A stretch of DNA of 41,032 bases from JAVBNH01 sp031551635 (GCA_031551635.1 JAVBNH010000016.1:1-41032), one strand, 5' to 3'; shown: positions 8,601-15,851, numbered from the stretch's first letter. Numbers and translations are program-made. The notes: generated by a model not told the origin, from the sequence alone.

Positions 8601-8853
8601 AGCAGAAAAGTTAGAAATCGGAGGTATAAATCCATGGAAAGATGAAAAATGGTTTAACGAATTGGCTTCGGAATATGATGATTTAGAAATGACAGAAATT
8701 TTGAATGAATTTTGTGAATCTTTGAATTATATAAAGGAAATAAAACATGTATATGATTTTTCTATCAAAGAAAAACATGATATTGAATTTATATCAAAAT
8801 TTTATCATCTCAGCCATAAAAGGATTTGTGATGAAATAAAGGAAGACTATTAA
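5608..8853 (+). CDS. Large putative zinc-metalloprotease-like protein (HEIGH), operon partner of FRG protein
   Basis: The product has 1081 residues, is Lys/Asn/Ile-rich and appears cytoplasmic, with no signal peptide or membrane segment. The clearest motif is LFLHEIGHFVPF (HEIGH at 581-585), an HExxH zinc site. About 365 residues later comes LFRESIADIIMI (Glu949, Asp953), which resembles the third ligand helix of gluzincin-type peptidases. Residues about 95-200 alternate strands and helices (CDVLKLLSAGDIIVIVRSS, LLFITYSVIGV) and might be a ferredoxin-like or cyclase-like fold, which I cannot confirm. Residues about 370-400 look coiled-coil. A GAGG lies 10 bases before the ATG. The stop is separated from the FRG gene by one base, so the two are co-translated. 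Function unknown; a conflict or defence effector is my inference. Confidence 0.6.
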   Translation: MEIYKLQLSRTDNVAEVQNSNNSIQKDNLNTFCMFDYFDFMTVIKPKSYDINKLLENNNNGEEKSHNSAKQDIYLYKSENTERKEKSSKILDGDNKNPYILMIQISLSEYFYRYIKSEEIETGLNKLENKIKSIIKEIDNDCKCDVLKLLSAGDIIVIVRSSNVNKFHLIVDAIAKIHIKAKQKKENHLIKEKMLLFITYSVIGVEKKHFKFNKDDYKQEIAADSKIVLRMAFSDKLKKSQEITNKIYELFCEPLPYRTTGFYDISIRLEPEDFFKVFPEIIKYKTKNCRYSKKIKISDKTYDKIEFLKDLIKYGYFYSINERILAKNSYNDIFKNDTSFEFSIDGRDLILESCLFENAQKRIVNLCENVILLTKEFEKSKLLTENQQLKSNQKEIQRIIVQINASIHSQNNLYFNSVIAIELLEVLYASTKRYKTLFDNNEITLFELLESINMGISKVGKFINQMYILNYNNYETPTYTMNLASSVEKITVAYGELLRSQGKKFMDYVSGEDKDYSYNILVPFVLPDNEALFPSLYPIFNDIKNAEKTNADVDRKRLLNVISPSYELLTKPNDLIPLFLHEIGHFVPFLNRQARNNVFTKFELYFLCKALVSDLTNFYVVNDLSKELNAFIRKSFYYVILNIIGNENTIFAKFSSNLEFALSCCFEKRSSDNLNEIVKILQQCYDYLNLHYGNSTNHYENLTNKINECITSINCINTKIENIPLIKLYDENFDSCLKEFFKKFKEIALELEKIYEGILKDLFEEAKNGALGFLNNIDITLDENSIFDTINSNEKFNELESALLNKKASLDRKESEKLDIFINTKFSYIKNFYFTALDILSTFAPYGQTYSNTDDNNIIYYTSIQNKIQKHIYCECYNGLCNYKINSQYTKIKPTYYNLLNELGLIDPKIKKYNGFKRFSKKVDELMNRNTLKNIFTNRFEIIENLFRESIADIIMIKCYNMTLAEYETLCNNYFTIDPYNTFYENQYNDRKFIVTTLAEKLEIGGINPWKDEKWFNELASEYDDLEMTEILNEFCESLNYIKEIKHVYDFSIKEKHDIEFISKFYHLSHKRICDEIKEDY

Positions 8854-8854
8854 A

Positions 8855-9916
8855 ATGATTAAAGAACATTTTATAAGTTCCCTAAGCGATTATTTCAATG
8901 TGATTAATTTAATTAGCAAAGATTGTTCAATTGAAGATGTTATGTATAACAATTTAAAAGAGTCTAAAGTGCTTTGGTTCAGAGGTCAGGAGCAAAACCA
9001 GTGGGCTTTACTTCCTTCACTATATAGATATATTTTAAACTGTAAAGAAGGTTATTCCCCGGAAACCTTAAAAACTGCCGAAATGATGAGACTTCAACAT
9101 TATGCAGCAAAAAATACTCACCAAATGCCATTTTCACCCCAAAATCAATTGGAGTGGCTTGAAGTGATGCAACATTATGGCACAAAAACTAGATTATTGG
9201 ATTGGTCAGAATCATCAATACATGCACTCCTGGTTTCTCTGGAACCTATTCTTGACCTAAAAAAATGCAACAAGTGCGGGCGAATTGATTTTTCTCCCGT
9301 AGTCTGGGTTTTGTCTCCCCAAATATTAAATAAAGAAGTCGCAAAAAAATTTAGAAACACAGATGAGTTAATAAGCGGCGTTTTAAATCATCTTAATCTC
9401 TCATTAGCAGAAAGCACAATATTAAGTAATGAAGTAAGAAAAAGTGCAATAACTCATATAGATGAAATGAAAAAAAGCACTATACCAAATATTAGATATA
9501 TTTATAATCTTTCGGATATAATTAATGATTTACAAAATAGAGGAAGTTCACCTTCAGATATAAAACATGGCGGATTTTACCCTATTTACTTTTATACATT
9601 ATTGCAATATTATTATTTAGGAAAAATAACCAAAATCGATGACTTACCGCCATTAGCAATAATCCAACCTTATCATAATGAAAGAATCAGGACACAAAGG
9701 GGAGTTTTTACTTTATTTCCAGTATATGATAAGCCTGATGGCATAAACAAAAATTCATTTGATTTTGACAAAATGACAATAGCAGACAGAATATTTCATA
9801 AGATTATTATTTCGCATCCCGATCAAATCGTTGATGATTTGTCAAAAAATGGCATACATAGAAGCTGGCTTTATCCGGAAATGGAAATTGTCGCTGGCGA
9901 AATTGAGGACATATGA
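8855..9916 (+). CDS. FRG domain protein
   Basis: The product has 353 residues. The N-terminal half shows the FRG domain signature: VLWFRGQEQNQWALLPSLYR (Phe42-Arg43-Gly44), then LEWLEVMQHYGTKTRLLDWS at about 100-120. A CNKCG pair sits near 132-136. A second conserved-looking block RIRTQRGVFTLFP occurs at about 275, typical of the end of FRG domains, where a bound short region follows. FRG proteins are widespread, often carried in variable or mobile regions; their biochemical activity is not settled. The ATG follows the upstream stop by one base and its ribosome site (AAAGGAAGA) lies inside the upstream gene. Base composition is as AT-rich as the upstream gene and unlike the flanking metabolic genes. 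Confidence 0.85.
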   Translation: MIKEHFISSLSDYFNVINLISKDCSIEDVMYNNLKESKVLWFRGQEQNQWALLPSLYRYILNCKEGYSPETLKTAEMMRLQHYAAKNTHQMPFSPQNQLEWLEVMQHYGTKTRLLDWSESSIHALLVSLEPILDLKKCNKCGRIDFSPVVWVLSPQILNKEVAKKFRNTDELISGVLNHLNLSLAESTILSNEVRKSAITHIDEMKKSTIPNIRYIYNLSDIINDLQNRGSSPSDIKHGGFYPIYFYTLLQYYYLGKITKIDDLPPLAIIQPYHNERIRTQRGVFTLFPVYDKPDGINKNSFDFDKMTIADRIFHKIIISHPDQIVDDLSKNGIHRSWLYPEMEIVAGEIEDI

Positions 9917-9974
9917 ATTTTTGTTAGTTAGATAAATATAATAGATAATCCTAAATTCTCTTACTATTATTGAC

Positions 9975-10577
9975 TTAATCACCGTCCTCGCACAACTCCC
10001 CGTCAATATTCTCACAAGTTATATTAAACCCCGCGCTCAAGTCCCCGCCAATATATTTACATATTATACTATAGCCTGCACTTGCCTCGCCGTCGATATT
10101 TTCGCATTTTATAGTATTGCCGGCGCTTGCATTTCCGGCGATGTCTGCGCATTCTATCCCACCGCCCGCGCTTGCGTCTCCGGCAATGTCTCCGCATTTC
10201 AAATTGCAGCCGCACTCAATATTTTCGACTACTCCCTCTAATTCATAAGTAAATTCTGAAAGACTGTCCATATCGTTTATGATTTTTTTTCCGCGAAAAA
10301 CGGCTACACGCACGGTGTCGTCATCTTCCCATGGGACATTTTGAACTGAGATATGTTTGTTTTCCATGGAAGGATTTTTGCCGAACAGGGTGTCTATTGA
10401 AACGCCAAAGAAGTCCGCAATATCCGGCAGCAAAGAAATATCGGGGCAGCAAGCGCCGCCTTCCCATTTCGAAACAGCTTGATTAGTCACTCCAAGAACC
10501 TTTGCAAGCTCCTCTTGTGTTACTCCCTTTTGTTTGCGCAGTAACGCTAATTGTTCATTTAATTTTATTTCAGCCAT
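9975..10577 (-). CDS. XRE-family regulator with Cys/Gly repeat tail
   Basis: The product has 200 residues. Residues about 6-62 are a helix-turn-helix of the Cro/CI type (LAKVLGVTNQAVSKWEGG, then PDISLLPDIADFFGVSIDTL). After a linker, residues about 118-196 hold five or more copies of a 15-16 residue repeat of the form C-x2-I-x-G-x-A-S-A-G-x2-I, which looks like a beta-solenoid and has regularly spaced cysteines. GGAGGTG precedes the ATG. The tail could be a sensor or oligomerisation module, possibly metal or redox responsive through the cysteines. It faces the FRG operon tail to tail, so control of that operon is possible but not shown. Confidence 0.8.
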   Translation of the reverse strand: MAEIKLNEQLALLRKQKGVTQEELAKVLGVTNQAVSKWEGGACCPDISLLPDIADFFGVSIDTLFGKNPSMENKHISVQNVPWEDDDTVRVAVFRGKKIINDMDSLSEFTYELEGVVENIECGCNLKCGDIAGDASAGGGIECADIAGNASAGNTIKCENIDGEASAGYSIICKYIGGDLSAGFNITCENIDGELCEDGD

Positions 10578-10600
10578 AAAGGCACCTCCGGTTTAATTTT

Positions 10601-10610
10601 TGCAGCTGCA
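10601..10610. promoter_or_regulatory. TGCAGCTGCA palindrome at the start site of the XRE gene
   Basis: A perfect 10-base palindrome lies at the expected transcription start of the promoter at 10616-10644. It is a plausible autoregulatory site. Confidence 0.35.
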
Positions 10611-10615
10611 CTTAT

Positions 10616-10644
10616 AGTATAAAATAATTTTTTAGCAATATCAA
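10616..10644 (-). promoter_or_regulatory. Promoter of the XRE regulator
   Basis: On the minus strand TTGATA (10639-10644), 17 bases, TATACT (10616-10621). Just upstream TTGGATA (10656-10662) and TATCCAA (10674-10680) form perfect 7-base arms around an 11-base loop, a second candidate operator. Confidence 0.5.
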
Positions 10645-10702
10645 TAACTTAATGTTTGGATATTTCAATTTTTTATCCAACCTGAGGTTGATTTATTCTA
10701 TT

Positions 10703-10740
10703 AAAAAAGCCGGCGGAAAATAAAATCCCGCCGGCTTTTA
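10703..10740. terminator. Bidirectional rho-independent terminator
   Basis: AAAAGCCGGCGG (10705-10716) pairs perfectly with CCGCCGGCTTTT (10728-10739). A-run and T-run flanks let it work on both strands. It ends the minus-strand glycosidase-like gene stopping at 10750. Confidence 0.85.
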
Positions 10741-10749
10741 CTTATATTT

Positions 10750-13182
10750 TTAAGCATCCAATGTAAAAATTATACCGCTTTTTGCCTTCACGCTTAAAGG
10801 CTTTTCCAAGCTGAGCTTTTTCTTTCTTTGTAATCCTGAAATTGCCGGGCATTCAGCTTTTACCGCCGAAAATCCGAGTAGGGCATCGTTAACTGTTATA
10901 TTAACAGCTTCGTCACAATCTGCGGTATTATATACTGCTACAAGCGCACTGTCCTTTTTCAAATAAACAGTTATCAAAATTAATTTATTATCAGAAACAA
11001 TCGGATTCTTTGAATGCCAGTAACCGCGCATTTCCGAATCTTCTATCCCGAAATCATCCCAAAGCTTGTATATTCTTTGGGAATTATAGCAATCCCAGCC
11101 GTGCCTGTTATTCATTGAGTACAGCATTCCGTAATATGGATTACCACCGCCTTCAAGCATTTCACTCATCAGTCCGTATGGTATTCCGCTGACCTGAAGC
11201 ATCATCTTTTCAGGGGAAAGCGAATTATAAGGGAAGCCTTCACCAATCCATAGGCTGTCAATAAAGGGGTATATTTCAAGATAGATATCGCTGCAGCTTG
11301 CATTTCCCGCGCGGTCTTCTTCGTGATTCCACATATGCATATCAATTAGCCCGTTATTCTGATTGAGAACTTTTCTTGCTCTTTCCATTGTGGTTCTGTC
11401 AAGAGCGGTATCATCAATATATATACCGTCCAGTCCCGCGTTTTTAACAAGCCAGTCAAGCCCCTCAATATAATAATTATCAAGCCGGCTATCGGGATGA
11501 ACAATAAAAGCCTCGTCAACCCAGCCTTTATAGCGCCCTTTAGCAATTTTTACGCTCCAGGCGGGAGTATAGTCTTTGCCAAAATATTCGGGCAGCCACT
11601 TACTTTTTCCCTCAACCCATACCTGACCTTTGCCGGGCTTGCGAAAAACAATCTCATCCCCCAAAGCTTTATAGACAAAAACCTCTGCCATCTGATTGCT
11701 ATGCTCTCTTGATGTATAATAATATTTGACGCCGATTCCTTCCTTATGCGCCGCTTCGGCGAATTTCTTCATTTCTTCTGTTTCAAGAAACGGATAATTA
11801 ATAAATGGATTCAAATAATTTCCATGGTGAATAATTATATAGTTAAAATTATATTTTTTAGCAATCTCAAGCTCTTTTTTCCAGCTCTGCAATTCATTAT
11901 TATGGCGGTATCTTATGGAGTAATGCTTTTTATAATCTATAGGACGAAAAGGAGTAAAATGAATTTCAAAACAAAAGTCTCTTTTTTCACCTTTTTTCAT
12001 TGAGTATTCCCCGGTGCAAGCAAGAAATTTTACACTATTATCCTTCTGCCGTTCAACAATGACCCTACCTTTGTCATGATTATCCCAAGTTTCCCGCGGA
12101 ATAATGCGAGGCTGTGAGCGATAATAAATATTTACCAGCGGGCGGAGATAGTCGGAATCCTTGAGCTTAATTCTCGCTCCGCAATTAACTCCGCCAATAA
12201 AAACACAGTCCTGATGATCATCATTCCATTTATAATCAATATCACTGTACGCCCCGCCGCTTTTTCCGAAACCGCTGTTATACTGCGAAGCCCCTTCTTT
12301 AAAGGATGCGCTCAAAGAGATATCGGAAAAAGCACAGTCTTCTTTTGCTGTCAAGCTGATGACATATTGAGCCGAACCTTCATAAAACACCTTAGCATTT
12401 GTTTCGACAAAGAGCTTTTCGCTCTCACCACGGCACGAAATTTCCGCGTTGTCGCCAATATTTTTGGCATTTAATGCTTGATATGAAATATGCTCTCCTT
12501 CAACATTAAAAGACATAGGTGCATTAAAAAGCTGCTGTTGAATATCACCGCAAAGATATATTCCCTCGTCAAAGTAACTGTCGGCCTGTGTGGGTAAGCC
12601 GCTTTCGGTTAAATGAATATCTCTGCCTATAATGCCGATTTTCATATTACCAAGCAAAACTTTTGTGTAAGGCGGCACAGCATTATTATCAGCGAAGGCT
12701 GTGGAATTCAACCATTTTATCCGCGATAAACGTGTCAAATCGTTATAACCGTGATTCTCAACTTTTTCATTAGTTAATGAACAATTAAGGGTCAGCTTTC
12801 TGCATGCTTCGCCTTTTATAAATATTTCACCCTGAAATTCGTCGCCGCTTATATCCTCAGCGGAAATATAAAAATAGAGCGGTTGAATTGAATTTTTGTT
12901 TATTATTATTTCCTTTTTAAAAGAATTCCCCCATTTATCGTTACCTTCGGTATTCAGGCAATAAAGGTGCTTTTCGGGGGAATCTCCCGCTATGTTTTCA
13001 ATGCACTCGACAGATATTTTTTCAGTTTCGGCTTCGGTTAAAAGGAGGAGCTGAAAAACAAAAACTTCGTTTTTAGAAAAAGAAACATTAATCTCACTAT
13101 CAATTTTTTTAAAACTTTCCAATTGCTTTAAATCAGTAAAATACCGCAGAGGAAATGAGCGGTCAAGAAAAAATATTTTCAT
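10750..13182 (-). CDS. TIM-barrel glycoside-hydrolase-like protein
   Basis: The product has 810 residues with no signal peptide, so probably cytoplasmic. An all-beta N-terminal half (about 1-430) is followed by a TIM-barrel-like region: YNFNYIIIHHGNYLN, GIGVKYYYTSREHSN, GLDGIYIDDTALDRTTMERA (Asp590/Asp591) and DIYLEIYPFIDSLWIGEGF. A beta C-terminal domain closes it. It resembles large families of uncharacterised barrel glycosidases (DUF6067 or GH123-like is my tentative recollection), with the acidic pair IDD as a candidate active-site feature. No good ribosome site stands before the ATG. A strong AAAGGAG at 13228-13234 instead serves a short out-of-frame reading that overlaps this start, so translation may be coupled or the true N-terminus may differ by a homopolymer base. 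Confidence 0.65.
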   Translation of the reverse strand: MKIFFLDRSFPLRYFTDLKQLESFKKIDSEINVSFSKNEVFVFQLLLLTEAETEKISVECIENIAGDSPEKHLYCLNTEGNDKWGNSFKKEIIINKNSIQPLYFYISAEDISGDEFQGEIFIKGEACRKLTLNCSLTNEKVENHGYNDLTRLSRIKWLNSTAFADNNAVPPYTKVLLGNMKIGIIGRDIHLTESGLPTQADSYFDEGIYLCGDIQQQLFNAPMSFNVEGEHISYQALNAKNIGDNAEISCRGESEKLFVETNAKVFYEGSAQYVISLTAKEDCAFSDISLSASFKEGASQYNSGFGKSGGAYSDIDYKWNDDHQDCVFIGGVNCGARIKLKDSDYLRPLVNIYYRSQPRIIPRETWDNHDKGRVIVERQKDNSVKFLACTGEYSMKKGEKRDFCFEIHFTPFRPIDYKKHYSIRYRHNNELQSWKKELEIAKKYNFNYIIIHHGNYLNPFINYPFLETEEMKKFAEAAHKEGIGVKYYYTSREHSNQMAEVFVYKALGDEIVFRKPGKGQVWVEGKSKWLPEYFGKDYTPAWSVKIAKGRYKGWVDEAFIVHPDSRLDNYYIEGLDWLVKNAGLDGIYIDDTALDRTTMERARKVLNQNNGLIDMHMWNHEEDRAGNASCSDIYLEIYPFIDSLWIGEGFPYNSLSPEKMMLQVSGIPYGLMSEMLEGGGNPYYGMLYSMNNRHGWDCYNSQRIYKLWDDFGIEDSEMRGYWHSKNPIVSDNKLILITVYLKKDSALVAVYNTADCDEAVNITVNDALLGFSAVKAECPAISGLQRKKKLSLEKPLSVKAKSGIIFTLDA

Positions 13183-13222
13183 ATTTTTTTAAAAGCATCG
13201 CATTTGATAAATATGCGATCAC
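13163..13222 (-). other. Short upstream frame overlapping the glycosidase start
   Basis: GTG at 13220-13222 sits five bases after AAAGGAG and opens a 19-codon frame that passes over an A7 run and ends 20 bases inside the next gene. One extra A in the run would join it in frame to the glycosidase. It may be a coupling peptide, a programmed slip, or a sequence error. Confidence 0.3.
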
Positions 13223-13248
13223 TTAAACTCCTTTGTCTGAAATTTTTA

Positions 13249-13325
13249 GTTCCTTAATGGGCTGAAAGCTCAATAAAAACAAGTTTTGGATTGTGAGCTT
13301 AGCAAGCCAAGTTTATTGTAACATT
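13249..13325. repeat. Dispersed two-hairpin repeat, copy A
   Basis: This stretch aligns over about 75 bases with 31637-31714, sharing blocks such as GGGCTGAA, GCTCAATAAAAA and CTTAGCAAGCC / CTTGGCAAGCC. On the plus strand it holds a TGGGCT-gaa-AGCTCA hairpin and a GCTT-agc-AAGC hairpin. It falls in the predicted 5' leader of the glycosidase-like gene. Confidence 0.6.
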
Positions 13326-13343
13326 ACCGGCAGTAAATTACAA
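13315..13343 (-). promoter_or_regulatory. Probable promoter of the TIM-barrel glycosidase gene
   Basis: On the minus strand TTGTAA (13338-13343), 17 bases, TACAAT (13315-13320) preceded by TGT. The start would be near 13308, placing most of repeat A in the leader. Confidence 0.4.
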
Positions 13344-13384
13344 TATAATATGAAACATTAAAAAAGTATAAAACCGAACAAAAG

Positions 13385-13420
13385 CGAGTCCCCTTATTCG
13401 AAATAGAATAGGGGGACTCG
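13385..13420 (-). terminator. Terminator of the Ig-like protein gene
   Basis: A 15-base stem (CGAGTCCCC... / ...GGGGACTCG, one G-U pair) with a 6-base loop is followed on the minus strand by GCTTTTGTT. It lies 37 bases after the stop codon at 13457. Confidence 0.65.
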
Positions 13421-13456
13421 TATGTGAGAGATGACAATTAAATAAAATAGACGCCA

Positions 13457-13855
13457 TTAAGCCTGTGTTACTTCAAACTCGACTGAACGTGAATGACCTC
13501 CGTTGTAAACTTTTGATAATCTGTACGTTCCGCTTTCAAGACTTATTCCGTAAACCTTGGCAACATTAATTGTTAAGCTAATTGTTTGAAAGTTTCTCAC
13601 AAGAACAGCGATCTCTTCTGCAAGTATTATCATCTCTATATTATTCCATACTCCGCTGTTGTTCTTTTCTAGAATAAAATATTTATCGGTCGAGATAGTT
13701 TTACCTGTATAATTAAATATTTCAACATCAATCTCAGTGGTTTCCGTTGTAATTTCATTTGTTATTTTAATCTCAACATTATCAAGATTTCCGCCCGTGA
13801 ACATTGCTATAAGACCAAGTAAAATTGCAAAAATGCGTGTAAAAAAGCTATTCAC
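13457..13855 (-). CDS. Small secreted Ig-like domain protein
   Basis: The product has 132 residues and starts at a GTG with GGAGGT eight bases before it. An N-terminal hydrophobic segment (FAILLGLIAMFTGG) is a signal peptide or anchor. The rest is a single beta-sandwich of the bacterial immunoglobulin-like type: VEIFNYTGKTI, YFILEKNNSGVWNNIEM, and the closing SGTYRLSKVYNGG. Such domains are structural or binding modules on the cell surface. No enzymatic residues are seen. It has its own terminator, and the next gene upstream (13948-14583) is on the same strand 92 bases away, so the two may share a transcript. Confidence 0.65.
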   Translation of the reverse strand: MNSFFTRIFAILLGLIAMFTGGNLDNVEIKITNEITTETTEIDVEIFNYTGKTISTDKYFILEKNNSGVWNNIEMIILAEEIAVLVRNFQTISLTINVAKVYGISLESGTYRLSKVYNGGHSRSVEFEVTQA

Positions 13856-13947
13856 TATAAACTACCTCCAGTTTTAAAAAAGAGTAGTATTATTCGGCAG
13901 ACTCGGCTCCCGACTCTTGAAATCTGGCTTCTTTGAAAGATGATAAA

Positions 13948-14583
13948 TCATCGTTTACCAGTTCCGCCCCACTCGACCACGGTGAAGCCCTTGCGGACAA
14001 ATTCTGCCCGGGCGGCGGGAGCTTTTATTTCGACAGCTTTATCGAGCGGTTTGAATACCATAAACACCCGGAGTATGGAATCCGGCGAGGGTGTGATATC
14101 GAGGGGAGCGTATTTTTCATATTCTTCCCACTGGAAGCTTATGAGATTATATGCATTGTCCTGCATCTGAGGCAGCCAATACACAATAAATTCGTTGTAT
14201 TCTTTCGCAGTCAGACCAAGCTGGCTAAGCTCGCGGCGCAAAAACGCTGCTGTTTCGCCGCCGGGTACGCACCAGCCCTCGCTCATATCCCATTTTGCGC
14301 TATTTGAAATTCCTTCCCAGAACAAATAGCTGTATTCCAAGCCATCAGCCTTGTTTACAAGGTGTCCGTCAGGGTAGGCACGCACACTCCAGCCATCGTT
14401 ATATGCAGGATATGTGACAGTAAGCCTGCCATCAAGATTCAGCTTGACCTGTGTCTCGGTTTCCTGTTCGGGATACAGGTATAGAACAGGTTTATACGCA
14501 ATAATATCAGGGGAGAAAAGCCGCTCGATAAATTCGATAAGGGATTCAAAAAACTTTTTCAAATAGTTGATTAATTCTTGCAT
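13948..14583 (-). CDS. Conserved protein of unknown function (KPVLYLYPE motif)
   Basis: I place the start at the ATG at 14581-14583 because AAGGAGA lies seven bases before it; a longer frame to 14637 has no such site. The 211-residue product opens with an amphipathic helix and then KPVLYLYPEQETETQVKL, GRLTVTYPAYNDGW, KADGLEYSYLFWEG and WCVPGGETAAFLRREL. I have a sense that proteins with this Y-L-Y-P-E opening and aromatic YSYLFWEG block recur in Clostridia, but no function is known to me. No signal peptide, metal motif or membrane segment is clear. The neighbouring Ig-like gene suggests a surface or envelope context, which is weak evidence. Confidence 0.6.
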   Translation of the reverse strand: MQELINYLKKFFESLIEFIERLFSPDIIAYKPVLYLYPEQETETQVKLNLDGRLTVTYPAYNDGWSVRAYPDGHLVNKADGLEYSYLFWEGISNSAKWDMSEGWCVPGGETAAFLRRELSQLGLTAKEYNEFIVYWLPQMQDNAYNLISFQWEEYEKYAPLDITPSPDSILRVFMVFKPLDKAVEIKAPAARAEFVRKGFTVVEWGGTGKR

Positions 14584-14687
14584 GGTAATTCTCCTTACAA
14601 TTCTATTTTTTTGACGTGGAAGGTTAAACGCCCACACTTATAAATGAAAGAAACTATAAAGAAAGTAACATTTTTTTCAAAAATTTT

Positions 14688-15521
14688 TTATAAAACAGAA
14701 CCGTTACTCTTATTCACCGAGCCGAGTATCATTAGGTCAATGCAGTGAACCGGGCAAACAGACGTACATTCGCCGCAGCCTGTGCATTTATCGTAATCAA
14801 CCGCCGCGACATTATTATCAACCTTCACCGCACCGAAAGCGCAGGCCTTTTGGCAGCGCATACAGCCTATGCAGCCGGTCTTGCATTCCTTCCTCGTCTG
14901 CGCACCCATGTCCCTGTTTTTACAAAGCACCGCCGCACGCGGAAGGTGGAGAGGAACCATATCGATAATGTGCTTCGGGCAGGCGGCGACACACTTCTTG
15001 CAAGCGCGGCAGACCATCGGGTTGATTCTGGCGACACCGTCGCAGATGTGAATGGCATTATAAGGGCAGGCCTCGATGCAGTCGCCGAAGCCGACACAGC
15101 CGTAAATGCAGTCCTTGGGACCGCCGAAAAGCTGAACCGCCATTTTGCAGCTTTTAACCCCTAAATACTCCATCTTTTCGCCAGTATTTTCTTTTATTCC
15201 CTGACACAGGACGACCGCGGCAGTCGGCAGAACCGCGCCGGCGGACAGCCCGAGATAATCGGCTATAGCGGCGGATACATCGTTGCCGCCGGGAGCGCAG
15301 AGAGCTGTGTCACTGACTGTACCCTTCGAGAGCGCGTCGGCATAACCCGCGCAGCCCGCATAGCCGCAGGCGCCGCAGTTCGCACCCGGCAAAAACGCCT
15401 GAATAGCCTCAGCCTTTTCATCGACCTCAACAGCCATGATTTTGGAAGCTACGGCAAGCAGCAAAGCCGCCACAATGCCAAGCCCCGCAACAACAACGCA
15501 AGCCAAAACAATAGAATTCAT
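14688..15521 (-). CDS. rnfB: Rnf complex subunit B, electron-entry ferredoxin
   Basis: RnfB receives electrons from reduced ferredoxin and passes them into the Rnf complex. The 277-residue product starts with one membrane helix (about 3-28), then the Fe-S motif CGACGYAGCAGYAD with cysteines 49, 52, 57 and 75. Several 4Fe-4S sites follow, including CVGFGDCIEACP, CRACKKCVAACP, CIGCMRCQKACA and CTGCGECTSVCP. GAGGAAAA precedes the ATG. It is the last gene of the rnfCDGEAB operon, but a gap of 330 bases carrying an inverted-repeat element separates it from rnfA, while the other rnf genes nearly touch. Transcription may continue through the element or restart in it. Confidence 0.95.
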   Translation of the reverse strand: MNSIVLACVVVAGLGIVAALLLAVASKIMAVEVDEKAEAIQAFLPGANCGACGYAGCAGYADALSKGTVSDTALCAPGGNDVSAAIADYLGLSAGAVLPTAAVVLCQGIKENTGEKMEYLGVKSCKMAVQLFGGPKDCIYGCVGFGDCIEACPYNAIHICDGVARINPMVCRACKKCVAACPKHIIDMVPLHLPRAAVLCKNRDMGAQTRKECKTGCIGCMRCQKACAFGAVKVDNNVAAVDYDKCTGCGECTSVCPVHCIDLMILGSVNKSNGSVL

Positions 15522-15544
15522 AAAATATTTTCCTCATTAATAAG

Positions 15545-15813
15545 TGATAAAATATAATGTACAGTTTACAATGTACAATGTACAGATGTTGTCGCGAGTT
15601 AAAATACAGTAGTTTTTAACAGTTTGCTCGCGATGATTTAAAAGAAATATTAGCAAAATAAAAGCAGATAAATTCTACATTTATTTAAATCAAGTAAATT
15701 TAAACTTATTCAAATCAAATCGGGTGGACAGATAAAAACCTACGCAATTCTACCTACTCGACATTTATTTGTACACTGTACATTGTACATTGTACATTAC
15801 ACACTATTTATCA
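15545..15813. mobile_element. MITE-like element with terminal inverted repeats between rnfA and rnfB
   Basis: The left end carries TGATAAA then TAATGTACAGTTTACAATG and further TGTACA units to about 15585. The right end, from about 15771, is the inverse, with TACATTGTACATTACA and TTTATCA at 15807-15813. Inside, TCGCGAG (15592-15598) and CTCGCGA form a second inverted repeat around a TTAAAA / TTTTTAA pair. There is no transposase or long reading frame. Size about 269 bases. A non-autonomous element is the best reading; a structured intercistronic RNA is the alternative. Confidence 0.55.
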
Positions 15814-15851
15814 TCTGCCCTTTATTCCTCTCCCCTGTAAATATCTGCAAT

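Noticed and set aside
5170..9974. Retron or integrative element around the FRG operon
   Set aside because: No reverse transcriptase, integrase, tRNA gene or flanking direct repeat was seen.
13933..14307. 124-codon plus-strand frame
   Set aside because: Antisense to the gene at 13948-14583, which has a good ribosome site.
15555..15800. Promoter for rnfB inside the inverted-repeat element
   Set aside because: No -35/-10 pair with proper spacing on the minus strand was found.
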